Origin: Kaistella treverensis
Lineage (GTDB): Bacteria > Bacteroidota > Bacteroidia > Flavobacteriales > Weeksellaceae
Length of the DNA stretch: 64,000 nucleotides
NCBI RefSeq assembly: GCF_900114045.1
Contig: NZ_FORQ01000002.1
Coordinates: forward strand, 62,001-126,000
Direction: 5' to 3'
Below the pieces are notes generated by a model, which worked only from the letters and a program-made list of their open reading frames with translations, did no database searches and was not told the DNA's origin. Positions 1 through 7,821 of the stretch are shown piece by piece. The position numbers and the translations under genes were made by a program. Position 1 is the stretch's first letter. Each line of letters begins with the position of its first letter.

Positions 1-2
1 AT

Positions 3-125
3 CAGCAGGTTTCTGCGGGCAGCCCAATGGGTGTTGTTGGTGCAGATTTCGACGGCACGTATACCCTTGATTTCCAAATCTGGAACGGCAGCAGCCCGGT
101 TGACCCTTTAGGATGGGTGAATTAA
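3..125 (+). CDS. C-terminal end of an M23 (EnvC/NlpD-like) peptidase, truncated by window edge
   Basis: Only the last 40 codons are present, in the frame that runs open from the window edge to the TAA at 123-125. The residues follow the pattern of the end of a LytM/M23 metallopeptidase domain: a glycine-rich stretch, then a beta strand of the form TLDFQIW, then a short turn and VDPLGW, which resembles the LYFEIR...VNPLPWL ending of EnvC. Such proteins cut cross-links in the peptidoglycan or activate amidases at the division site. It lies 32 bases before tatA on the same strand. The catalytic residues are outside the window, so the assignment rests on this tail alone. Confidence 0.5.
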   Translation, partial: QQVSAGSPMGVVGADFDGTYTLDFQIWNGSSPVDPLGWVN

Positions 126-135
126 AAAAATACTA

Positions 136-143
136 TAACTTTG
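136..143 (+). promoter_or_regulatory. -7 element (TAACTTTG) before tatA
   Basis: TAACTTTG fits the Bacteroidota -7 consensus TAnnTTTG and lies 14 bases before the tatA start. No TTG is seen at the usual distance upstream, so this is a weak call. Confidence 0.35.
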
Positions 144-157
144 TTTAAAATTATATA

Positions 158-361
158 ATGAACACAATAACAATACTAGCGCTTTCGTGGCAACACCTGC
201 TTATCGTAGGTATCATCATTCTCATCTTTTTCGGTGGTCGCAAAATCCCGGAAATGATGCGCGGTTTAGGTTCCGGCATCAAAGAATTTAAAGATGCAGT
301 AAAAGAAGACGATCCGAAAAAGCCGGAAGAACCAAGAAGTAATTCCAGCACGACTCCTTAA
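158..361 (+). CDS. tatA: Sec-independent protein translocase subunit TatA/TatE
   Basis: A 67-residue protein with the TatA layout: a short periplasmic N-terminus, one membrane helix (about residues 10-22, LLIVGIIILIFFGG), the conserved FFGGRKIPEMMRGLG hinge, then an amphipathic helix (GIKEFKDAVKE) and a charged, disordered tail. TatA oligomers form the pore through which TatC-recognised folded proteins cross the inner membrane. The length is normal for the TatA/E family. tatC is not in the window. It follows the M23 peptidase gene and may share a transcript with the three genes downstream. Confidence 0.93.
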   Translation: MNTITILALSWQHLLIVGIIILIFFGGRKIPEMMRGLGSGIKEFKDAVKEDDPKKPEEPRSNSSTTP

Positions 362-373
362 AATACAGCGCAC

Positions 374-985
374 ATGAATTTTACAGATACTGCATGGAAA
401 ATCTTCAACCAATCGATTGATGACTATCACGTAGCAGACAATGTAGAAACTCCAGCAAAAAATCCTTACTCAGGAAATAGTTTGGAACAGCTTTTGTATG
501 CGAAGAACTGGATTGACACCGTTCAATGGCATTTGGAAGATATTATTCGCGATGAAAATATAAATCCTACGGAAGCATTACAACTTAAACGAACGATTGA
601 CTCATCGAATCAGAAAAGAACTGATTTGGTTGAGTTTATCGACGGTTGGTTTTTAGACAGATATAAAAACATCACGCCCGCACCCAACGCGAAAATTAAC
701 ACGGAAACGCCAGCCTGGGCAGTTGACCGTCTTTCCATTTTGGCATTAAAAGTATATCATATGAATTTGGAGACGACCAGAAAATCCGCCACCGAAGAAC
801 ATAGAAAAACTTGTACAGCAAAGCTGAATGTTTTACTGGAACAAAAAAAAGATCTCACCGAAGCGATAGAAAATTTGCTTTTTGATATCGAGAATGGCGC
901 CATTAAGATGAAGGTTTATAAACAAATGAAGATGTATAACGATGAAAGTCTTAATCCGATCCTTTATCAAAAAACGGAAAAATGA
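374..985 (+). CDS. DUF4254 domain protein
   Basis: A 203-residue, largely helical soluble protein without signal peptide or membrane segment. It begins with FTDTAWKIFNQSIDDYH and continues through NSLEQLLYAKNWIDTVQWHLEDIIRDENI, the pattern of DUF4254, a family found mainly in Bacteroidota. The function is unknown. The gene starts 12 bases after tatA and its stop overlaps the start of the next gene by four bases (ATGA), so translation of the two is probably coupled. I recognise the family but can assign no biochemical role. Confidence 0.8.
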   Translation: MNFTDTAWKIFNQSIDDYHVADNVETPAKNPYSGNSLEQLLYAKNWIDTVQWHLEDIIRDENINPTEALQLKRTIDSSNQKRTDLVEFIDGWFLDRYKNITPAPNAKINTETPAWAVDRLSILALKVYHMNLETTRKSATEEHRKTCTAKLNVLLEQKKDLTEAIENLLFDIENGAIKMKVYKQMKMYNDESLNPILYQKTEK

Positions 986-1446
986 TTAAATTAAGCTTCA
1001 GCTATATTTTAATTTTTTGCTTATTACTTTCCTGTACAGCAGATAAAATAAACTTATCTCCCGTCGGGAATTCTTTGGAATCCAGGGACTCCAGTGGTTA
1101 TTCTTTCAGCGACCGCAAAAATCTTATCGTTTATTCTTCCGAAATTACCAATTTAGTTTCCTCCTTTCCTAAGTTCCGCAATGATGCGGTAAATGCGGAG
1201 GTGAAAGTCCTAAAATATCATATTAAAGATTACATCGGTGCGATGGAAGCTTATAACATCAATGGTTTAAATATCGCCGAACGAAATTTCGAAAAATCTT
1301 ATAAAAAACTCCAAAAATTGCGGAAATTTTTAAACGCCGATGAAGATCAGGTTTTAAACCGCTATTTGGTTCGCCTCAAAACCAATATGACTTTGCTCGC
1401 AAGTGATATTTCGAAGGACTCCACTTCTATTTCTCCTAAAAACTAA
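982..1446 (+). CDS. Small predicted lipoprotein, unknown function
   Basis: A 154-residue protein beginning with a short basic N-terminus, a hydrophobic stretch and a lipobox ending LLLSC (Cys18), so it is probably a lipoprotein processed by LspA. The mature part is helical and rich in Lys, Asn and Ser, with a stretch (residues about 75-125) likely to form helices. I do not recognise the family. It overlaps the upstream DUF4254 gene by four bases and ends 8 bases before ribA, so all three probably form one operon with tatA. Confidence 0.75.
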   Translation: MIKLSFSYILIFCLLLSCTADKINLSPVGNSLESRDSSGYSFSDRKNLIVYSSEITNLVSSFPKFRNDAVNAEVKVLKYHIKDYIGAMEAYNINGLNIAERNFEKSYKKLQKLRKFLNADEDQVLNRYLVRLKTNMTLLASDISKDSTSISPKN

Positions 1447-1454
1447 AACTTTCC

Positions 1455-2063
1455 ATGTTAAAAATCCAAGCAGAATCCAATGTGCCAACAGCGTACGGGG
1501 AATTCCGTATGATCGCATTTGCCGAGGTTGAAACCGACTGGATGCCACAAATGGCCATTGTTGCAAAAAACACCGACTTTTCTAAGCCTGTCAACGTAAG
1601 GTTTCATTCCGAATGCATTACCGGTGAAGTTTTTCATTCCAGAAAATGTGAGTGCGGACAGCAACTGGATGCCGCAATGAAATTCATTTATGAAAATGGC
1701 GGAATCATTGTTTATCTGCGTCAGGAAGGACGAAATATCGGCATCATCAACAAACTACGCGCTTATGCGCTTCAGGAACAGGGATTGGATACGGTTGAAG
1801 CAAATTTACAATTAGGTTTGCCGGCGGACGACCGCAATTTCAGCAGCGCAATTGAAATTCTGAACATTTTAAACATAAAAGAAGTAAATCTTTTAACCAA
1901 CAATCCGGAGAAAATAAAAATGGTGGAAGAAAGCAATATCAAGCTGAATAAAAGAATTCCACTTCAGATGGATTCCACCAAAGAAAGCGCGAGTTACCTC
2001 AAAGTAAAAAAAGATTATTTCGGGCATCTTCTGGATGATGAAGATACAATTAATCCTTCTTAA
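1455..2063 (+). CDS. ribA: GTP cyclohydrolase II
   Basis: A 202-residue protein with the RibA signature: the zinc-binding and catalytic segment VRFHSECITGEVFHSRKCEC supplies the three cysteines that hold Zn, followed by LRQEGRNIGI, which binds the triphosphate, and DRNFSSAIEILNIL. The enzyme opens GTP to release formate and pyrophosphate and gives the first riboflavin precursor. It is the stand-alone form without the RibB domain, and its length fits E. coli RibA (196). Its TAA overlaps the TAA of the convergent deoD gene by three bases. Confidence 0.95.
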   Translation: MLKIQAESNVPTAYGEFRMIAFAEVETDWMPQMAIVAKNTDFSKPVNVRFHSECITGEVFHSRKCECGQQLDAAMKFIYENGGIIVYLRQEGRNIGIINKLRAYALQEQGLDTVEANLQLGLPADDRNFSSAIEILNILNIKEVNLLTNNPEKIKMVEESNIKLNKRIPLQMDSTKESASYLKVKKDYFGHLLDDEDTINPS

Positions 2064-2767
2064 ATATTAATTGCAGCTTCCAAAGCTAGCTCAATCATTG
2101 GTTTCAATGAGCTTTCGCGTTGATCTGCGGAAATAAATTCACCTGTCGGAATTACATCTGAAACAGTAAGAAGTGTTGCTGCATTTTTGCCTAAATACTG
2201 GGCATTGGCAAACAAAGCAAATGCTTCCATTTCAACCGCAGAACAGTTATATTTCTTAGCAATTTCCGGAATTCCCGTGTTTTTACGGTAAAAAATATCG
2301 CTGGTGTGAATTGCAGTCGGTATTAATTTTAATCCTACAGTTTCTGCAGTTTCATTTAAAAGTGAAAAAATGTGGCCTGGAGGCGGTAAAATTTCTTCTT
2401 CAATTTCCCAGGCGTATTTTGCGTACGTAGATTCACTCGCAGCATTATTTACGTTCAGCACATCGAAAACTTTTAAATCTTCGGTATAAGCACCACATGT
2501 CCCGATTCTGATAATCGTGTCCACATCAAACTCGGTGAAAAGTTCGTAGGAATAAATTCCGATGCTTGGCGCGCCCATTCCGCTTGCACCAACTGAGACT
2601 TCTTTTCCTTTATAAAGTCCGGTAAAATATAAAATACTTCTGGTTTCGCTAACAAGTTTTACATCTTCCAGAAAATTTTCTGCTATATATCTTGCGCGGC
2701 GCGGATCGCCGGGTTGCAATACGGTTTTCGCAATTTCACCTTTTTTAGCTGCAATATGAACGCTCAT
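2060..2767 (-). CDS. deoD: Purine nucleoside phosphorylase (DeoD type)
   Basis: A 235-residue member of the nucleoside phosphorylase NP-I family. The phosphate-binding GDPRRARYIAENFL near residue 20, the loop IIRIGTCGAY near residue 87, and the nucleoside-binding AVEMEAFALFANA near residue 177 are all present, with an Asp in the segment LLTVSDVIPTGE that serves purine binding in the hexameric PNPs. It splits purine nucleosides with phosphate into base and ribose-1-phosphate. Length and motifs favour DeoD over uridine phosphorylase, but substrate choice cannot be proven from sequence. Convergent with ribA. A near-consensus -7 element (TATCTTTA) lies upstream on this strand around 2793-2800. 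Confidence 0.88.
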   Translation of the reverse strand: MSVHIAAKKGEIAKTVLQPGDPRRARYIAENFLEDVKLVSETRSILYFTGLYKGKEVSVGASGMGAPSIGIYSYELFTEFDVDTIIRIGTCGAYTEDLKVFDVLNVNNAASESTYAKYAWEIEEEILPPPGHIFSLLNETAETVGLKLIPTAIHTSDIFYRKNTGIPEIAKKYNCSAVEMEAFALFANAQYLGKNAATLLTVSDVIPTGEFISADQRESSLKPMIELALEAAINI

Positions 2768-2833
2768 CGTTTTTGATTTTAATTAAAGGTCTAAAGATAG
2801 TAATTCCCGAAGAAACGAATTTTCAAAAACAAA

Positions 2834-2860
2834 AAAAACCACCGTTTTGCGGTGGTTTTT
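2834..2860 (-). terminator. Rho-independent terminator of the lipoprotein gene at 2876-3397
   Basis: A perfect 11-bp stem (AAAAACCACCG / CGGTGGTTTTT) with a five-base loop and T-runs on both strands. It begins 15 bases after the stop of the minus-strand lipoprotein gene. Confidence 0.85.
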
Positions 2861-2875
2861 AGAGAAATTGGTTGG

Positions 2876-3397
2876 TTACAAAGTTTTTACTTTGGAGTCA
2901 TCAATATTATAAAATTTGATAACGCTATAGTAATCGTTGTAGTTTACACTTGCGTTTTTCATTCCGGACGAAGTTGGCACAAGCACCACACGGAAAGTCT
3001 GATTGTTCAGATATTCCGGAGTTGTGCTTACGTCATAATTTCCGTCTGCATAAATCTGAATATCATTTTTGGTAAAATCAAAGTCATAATCTAATTCCCG
3101 GCCGTTGCTTAAATAAATCGTACGTGGAATTAGCTGCCAGACTGGTGAACCATCTGTCCCGGTTCCCGCTTTTCTATAAATCAAAACCACATCTGTGTTA
3201 AACAAAGGCGATGTAAAATTTCGCGAAATAGTATATTGGTTATTGGCGTCTTTAACAAAATTGGTGGAATTGATGTCGAGAACAACACTGTAAGTATCAT
3301 TATCCTGTACAAGTACATCATCATTTCTATCCGTACAGCTGGTAAGCGCTCCGAAACTGAAAATTCCCAAAAGCGCAACTAAAAAATATTTTTTCAT
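2876..3397 (-). CDS. Predicted lipoprotein of unknown function
   Basis: A 173-residue protein with a signal peptide ending in FGALTSC (lipobox Cys21), then a short linker of Asp/Asn. The mature region alternates polar and hydrophobic residues (YSVVLDINS, VVLIYRK, TFRVVLVPTS, YYSVIKFYNI) and is probably all beta. No catalytic motif is evident and I do not recognise the family beyond its resemblance to secreted Flavobacteriia lipoproteins. It stands alone, with its own terminator, and is divergent from the GH3 gene across 106 bases. Confidence 0.75.
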   Translation of the reverse strand: MKKYFLVALLGIFSFGALTSCTDRNDDVLVQDNDTYSVVLDINSTNFVKDANNQYTISRNFTSPLFNTDVVLIYRKAGTGTDGSPVWQLIPRTIYLSNGRELDYDFDFTKNDIQIYADGNYDVSTTPEYLNNQTFRVVLVPTSSGMKNASVNYNDYYSVIKFYNIDDSKVKTL

Positions 3398-3478
3398 CGT
3401 AGGTCGGTTTTAAATTTGTGAAACGAACAAGACAAGATGTATGCCAAGAAAAGATGAAGTTTAAAAATTAAAATATCG

Positions 3479-3486
3479 TATTTTTG
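3479..3486 (+). promoter_or_regulatory. -7 element (TATTTTTG) before the GH3 gene
   Basis: TATTTTTG fits the TAnnTTTG consensus 17 bases before the GH3 start, which places the transcript start about 10 bases before the ATG. No TTG lies at the usual -33 spacing. Confidence 0.4.
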
Positions 3487-3503
3487 TTCAACATATTCTT
3501 CGA

Positions 3504-5243
3504 ATGAAAAATTTTCCCTGCTGTTTCCCTGTTTTTTTTCTTTTTTTCTCCTGTTTCAGTATCACCGGTTTTGCACAATATCAACCAAAAAATCTGTCCG
3601 CCGCAGATTTAAAAAAAGCAAATACCTGGGTTGAAAACTCGTACAACTCTTTAAGTCAGGACGAAAAATTAGGTCAGCTTTTCATCGTGGCGCTTTACAC
3701 CAATAAAGACGAAAACCATATTGAAGGCGTCAGAAATTTGGTAAAAAACGAGCAGATAGGCGGATTAATTTTAATGCAGGACGATGCAGCGCGGGAAATT
3801 AATTTGGTTAATGAATTTCAGGCAAAATCCAAAATACCTCTGATGATCGGCATGGACGCTGAATGGGGACTTTTTCAAAGAATCCCGGCAGCGCACAAAT
3901 TTCCGTGGGCCATGACTTTAGGCGCTATTCAGGACAAAAGTTTAATTACCGAAATGTCCGCAAAAATCGCGGAAGACAGCAAACGCATGGGCATCAACTG
4001 GGATTTCGCGCCTGTAGTTGATGTGAATACGAATCCAAATAACCCAATTATCGGTAACCGAAGTTTCGGTTCGGAAGTTCCGAATGTCGTCGCTTCCGCG
4101 CTCGCGTACGCAAATGGTTTACAGGATAACAATATTTTAGCCGCCATCAAGCATTTTCCGGGACATGGCGATACCGACAAAGATTCGCACCTGGATTTGC
4201 CTGTGGTTTCTCATTCTTTGAAAAGATTGAACGAAATAGAAATCGCACCGTTTAAAGCTTTGATGGATAAAGGAATTGGTGGCGTAATGGTCGCGCATCT
4301 TTACGTGCCGGCTTTGGAACCAACCAAAGGAATTCCGGCTTCAATTTCCAAAAATATCATCACTGGAATTTTAAAAGAACAGTTGGGGTACAAAGGTTTG
4401 ATCATCACGGATGCGCTGAATATGGGCGCTGTCGCGAATAAATTTAAAGCCGGTGAACTGGATGCATTAGCATTTAAAGCCGGAAATGATATCATGCTTT
4501 TTTCGCAGGATGTTGCCACCGGAAAAAAACTCATTCAGCAGGCGATTGACAGCGGCGAAATTTCACAAAAAAGAGTCGAAGAAAGCGTTAAAAAAATACT
4601 TTTGACCAAATACTTTTTAGGTTTAAATAAATATCAGCCGCGAAATCCGGAAAACATTAATGAAGATCTAAACAATGAATCTCACCAGAAAATCGTGCAG
4701 AAAATGTACGCGAACGCCTTAACTTTGCTGAAAGACGACAAAAAACTTCTGCCGCTGAACTGCAAGGAAACTTATTATTACATTCCGTTGGAAGAAGCGC
4801 CGTATCAAACTTTTCTGGATGAACTTAATTTAAGCACAACGGTAATTCTTAAAAAACCCTCAGAAATTGGTGAAATTCCGGCAAATTCAAAAGTGATTGT
4901 CGGTTTTCACAAAGACAATTCTACCGCGTATAAACCTTATAAAATTTCTGCGGAAAGCAAAAAAATCCTTTCGGAATTAAGCAAAAAAACAGCCGTTATA
5001 CTCGATATTTTTGGTTCACCTTACGCCTTGAGCGATGTTGATATTTCCGGAGTTTCCACCGTTTTGGTTTCCTACGAAAATAATGATGATTCCATGAAAG
5101 CGACAGCAAAAGCACTTTCCGGCGAAACCAGAATTTGGGGAAAATTACCCGTTTTAGTGACTAATAAATTAAAAGCCGGCGACGGCATTGAACTTAATCC
5201 GGCAGTCCGCACTATATACCCGCACGCAGAAAAACAAAACTAA
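3504..5243 (+). CDS. Secreted glycoside hydrolase family 3 (NagZ/BglX-like)
   Basis: A 579-residue GH3 protein with a signal peptide (hydrophobic to about residue 24). The TIM barrel (about residues 50-370) shows MIGMDAEWG, the NagZ-type KHFPGHGDTDKDSH loop (K216-D223; its His-Asp pair is the acid/base in beta-N-acetylhexosaminidases) and the nucleophile in ITDALNMGAV (Asp303). A smaller alpha/beta domain follows. It probably removes beta-GlcNAc from peptidoglycan or glycan fragments in the periplasm. Many Bacteroidota homologues carry a C-terminal serine-hydrolase domain and reach about 1000 residues; this one lacks it. It lies 28 bases before bshA on the same strand. Confidence 0.88.
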   Translation: MKNFPCCFPVFFLFFSCFSITGFAQYQPKNLSAADLKKANTWVENSYNSLSQDEKLGQLFIVALYTNKDENHIEGVRNLVKNEQIGGLILMQDDAAREINLVNEFQAKSKIPLMIGMDAEWGLFQRIPAAHKFPWAMTLGAIQDKSLITEMSAKIAEDSKRMGINWDFAPVVDVNTNPNNPIIGNRSFGSEVPNVVASALAYANGLQDNNILAAIKHFPGHGDTDKDSHLDLPVVSHSLKRLNEIEIAPFKALMDKGIGGVMVAHLYVPALEPTKGIPASISKNIITGILKEQLGYKGLIITDALNMGAVANKFKAGELDALAFKAGNDIMLFSQDVATGKKLIQQAIDSGEISQKRVEESVKKILLTKYFLGLNKYQPRNPENINEDLNNESHQKIVQKMYANALTLLKDDKKLLPLNCKETYYYIPLEEAPYQTFLDELNLSTTVILKKPSEIGEIPANSKVIVGFHKDNSTAYKPYKISAESKKILSELSKKTAVILDIFGSPYALSDVDISGVSTVLVSYENNDDSMKATAKALSGETRIWGKLPVLVTNKLKAGDGIELNPAVRTIYPHAEKQN

Positions 5244-5271
5244 AAATTTAGGTGATTTCAAAAACAAAACT

Positions 5272-6405
5272 ATGAAAATCGGAATTCTATGTTATCCCAC
5301 CTACGGTGGAAGTGGTATTGTTGCTACAGAACTGGGCATGTCGCTCGCCAACAAGGGCTACGAAGTGCACTTTATAAGTTCTGCTTTGCCCACGCGACTG
5401 GACATTACCAACCCGAATATTTTCTTTCATAAAGTGAATGTTCAAACGTATCCGCTTTTCCAGTATCAGCCGTATGATATCGCGCTTTCATCGATGATTT
5501 ACCGCGTGGTAAATCTTTACAAACTCGATCTTCTGCACGCGCATTACGCAATTCCGTATGCTTACGCAGCTTTCACCGCAAAACAGATGCTGAAAGAAGA
5601 AGGTAAAGACGTTCCACTTGTCACCACTTTGCACGGAACCGATATTACTTTGGTTGGTCAGCATCCGAGCTACAAACATGCGGTGGAATTCTCTATCAAT
5701 CAATCCGATACAATTACTTCGGTTTCTGAAAGTTTGAAAAAAGACACACTTCAGTTTTTTAAAATTACCAAGGAAATTCAGGTCATCACCAATTTTATCG
5801 ATAACAGCGATTTTATCGGCAGCTCGAGTTGCCAGCGCAAACAATTCGCCGAGGAAGATGAAAAAATCCTGATTCACGTTTCCAATTTACGTCCGGTGAA
5901 ACGCGTGGAGGAAGTCATGCAGATTTTCAAAAATGTTAATGCGAAGGTAAAATCAAAACTCATAATTATTGGCGAAGGTCCGGACATGGAAAAAATCAAC
6001 CAGTTTCTGGAAGAAAATCCAAGCTTAATTGGAAAAGTCCGCCTTCTTGGAAAAGTAAATGATTTGTATAAAGTTCTGCAACTTTCCGACGTCTTTTTGC
6101 TCCCATCGGAACAGGAAAGTTTCGGCCTTGCGGCACTCGAAGCAATGGCGGCAGAAACGCCGGTTATCAGCTCCAATGCAGGTGGAATTCCGGAAGTGAA
6201 TATTCAGGGTGAAACCGGCTTTCTGGCAGAAATCGGAAATGTGGAAGCGATGAGCAATTACACCATCAAACTTCTCAGCAACGATGAACTTTTGGCAACC
6301 ATGAAAAAAAATGCCAAAGAACAGGCCTTAAAATTCGATTTGCGGAATATTTTGCCGCTCTACGAAAAAATGTATCAAGACACGCTGGACAACTTCAAAA
6401 AATAG
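5272..6405 (+). CDS. bshA: N-acetyl-alpha-D-glucosaminyl L-malate synthase BshA
   Basis: A 377-residue GT4 glycosyltransferase. It opens with MKIGILCYPTYGGSGIVATE, the BshA-type glycine loop, and carries DLLHAHYAIPYAYAA, TTLHGTDITLVG, and the GT4 nucleotide-sugar motif EQESFGLAALEAMAAETPV around residue 282. BshA joins UDP-GlcNAc to L-malate, the first step of bacillithiol synthesis. I chose the ATG at 5272 over an upstream in-frame codon at 5188 because the latter lies inside the GH3 gene and adds residues unlike the family. bshB1 lies at 13.8-14.5 kb; bshC is not in the window. Confidence 0.93.
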   Translation: MKIGILCYPTYGGSGIVATELGMSLANKGYEVHFISSALPTRLDITNPNIFFHKVNVQTYPLFQYQPYDIALSSMIYRVVNLYKLDLLHAHYAIPYAYAAFTAKQMLKEEGKDVPLVTTLHGTDITLVGQHPSYKHAVEFSINQSDTITSVSESLKKDTLQFFKITKEIQVITNFIDNSDFIGSSSCQRKQFAEEDEKILIHVSNLRPVKRVEEVMQIFKNVNAKVKSKLIIIGEGPDMEKINQFLEENPSLIGKVRLLGKVNDLYKVLQLSDVFLLPSEQESFGLAALEAMAAETPVISSNAGGIPEVNIQGETGFLAEIGNVEAMSNYTIKLLSNDELLATMKKNAKEQALKFDLRNILPLYEKMYQDTLDNFKK

Positions 6406-6464
6406 TTATTTCACCTTTTTTATTCAAAAACCACTTTGTTACTTTGTAAGAAAGCGGATTCGGC

Positions 6465-7745
6465 ATGAATGAAAAATTGCTGCAATATTTATGGAATTTT
6501 AAAATTTTCAACGATTTTAATTTCATAGATGTGGACGGTAATCCGTTGGAAATTCTTGATTTCGGTAAATGGAATTTCAATTCCGGGCCGGATTTTCTCT
6601 TCGCAAAAATTAAGCAAAAAAACCTTGTTTTAGCAGGCAATATTGAGCTTCATGTAAAATCTTCGGACTGGATTTTTCACCAACATTCTGGAAATCCGGA
6701 GTTTGAAAATATCATCGCACATGTGGTTTACATTCACGATGTGGAAATAGAAGAATTTACCGCGAAAAAAATACCAACTTTAGAACTGAAAAATTACATC
6801 GATGAAAATGTAATTGCGAAATACCAGGTTTTGTTGCAGGAAACGCATTTTATTCCGTGTGAAAAAATCTTTAATCCGGCTTTAGTTCCGTTTTATTTTG
6901 TCGAAGAAAACCTGCTGAAAAAGCTCGATGAAAAATCTGAAGAGCACGCGGAAGCTTTACAACTTTGCAAAAATAATTATGAAGAACTGCTGTTTCAGCA
7001 GCTTGCCTACGCTTTTGGTTTAAAGGTAAATGCGCACATTTTCAAGCAAATTGCTGAAAGCATCGATTTTTCAATCATCAATAAAATCCGGCAAAACCAG
7101 GTTCAGCTTGAAGCATTATTTTTCGGAATTTGTGGTTGGCTCGAAAATCCGGCGGATGAGCAAATGCAAATCTGGAAACGCGAATCCGATTTTATTCAAA
7201 CTAAATTTTCACAAAAATTTGCCGTTATAACGCCTAAATTTTCACGTTTGCGTCCGCCGAATTTTCCTACACTCAGGTTATCACAACTTGCGGCGCTGTA
7301 TGCACAACACCAGAATTTATTTTCCAAACTGATTCAGGCAAAAAATACCGAGCAATTATGTCAGATTTTTTCAAATATAAAAGCCAGCGACTATTGGGAC
7401 GAGCGATTTAATTTTAATAAAATTTCGCCGGTTAAAGGGGAAAAATTTCTAACCAACGATTTCATCGATTTAATTTTAATTAATGCGGTTTTACCTTTAA
7501 AATATACGTATCTCAAAAATACGAATTACGCGATTGCAGAGGAAATTTTAGAATTTTACGCCAAAATATCGCCTGAGAACAATACAATTACCGTAGGTTG
7601 GAAATCTTTAGATCTAAAAGCGGAAAACGCACTTCAAAGTCAGGCTATGATTTATCATCATAAAAACTTTTGCCGGAAAAAAAACTGCTTAAATTGCGAA
7701 ATCGGCCTTCAAATCCTAAAAAAAACGACATCGAAAACGTCCTAA
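6465..7745 (+). CDS. DUF2851 family protein
   Basis: A 426-residue soluble protein recognised as DUF2851 from its start (NEKLLQYLWNFKIFN), from FNSGPDFLFAKI, from GNIELHVKSSDWIFHQH with its two histidines, and from NIIAHVVYIHD. The C-terminus has a CRKKNCLNC cluster, which could bind metal. The family is common in Bacteroidota, and its conserved His, Asp and Glu residues suggest an enzyme, perhaps nuclease-like; that last point is inference only. It starts 59 bases after bshA, with no evident terminator between them. Confidence 0.8.
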   Translation: MNEKLLQYLWNFKIFNDFNFIDVDGNPLEILDFGKWNFNSGPDFLFAKIKQKNLVLAGNIELHVKSSDWIFHQHSGNPEFENIIAHVVYIHDVEIEEFTAKKIPTLELKNYIDENVIAKYQVLLQETHFIPCEKIFNPALVPFYFVEENLLKKLDEKSEEHAEALQLCKNNYEELLFQQLAYAFGLKVNAHIFKQIAESIDFSIINKIRQNQVQLEALFFGICGWLENPADEQMQIWKRESDFIQTKFSQKFAVITPKFSRLRPPNFPTLRLSQLAALYAQHQNLFSKLIQAKNTEQLCQIFSNIKASDYWDERFNFNKISPVKGEKFLTNDFIDLILINAVLPLKYTYLKNTNYAIAEEILEFYAKISPENNTITVGWKSLDLKAENALQSQAMIYHHKNFCRKKNCLNCEIGLQILKKTTSKTS

Positions 7746-7821
7746 TTTCCTGTGATATAACTCAGCGGACAAAGATTGTTTTAAGAACTTTATAATCTTA
7801 ATTTTACCTAAAATAATTTCC

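Noticed and set aside
5188-5271. Earlier start for bshA
   Set aside because: The extra 28 residues lie mostly within the 3' end of the GH3 gene and do not resemble BshA; the ATG at 5272 begins the conserved MKIGILCYP segment.
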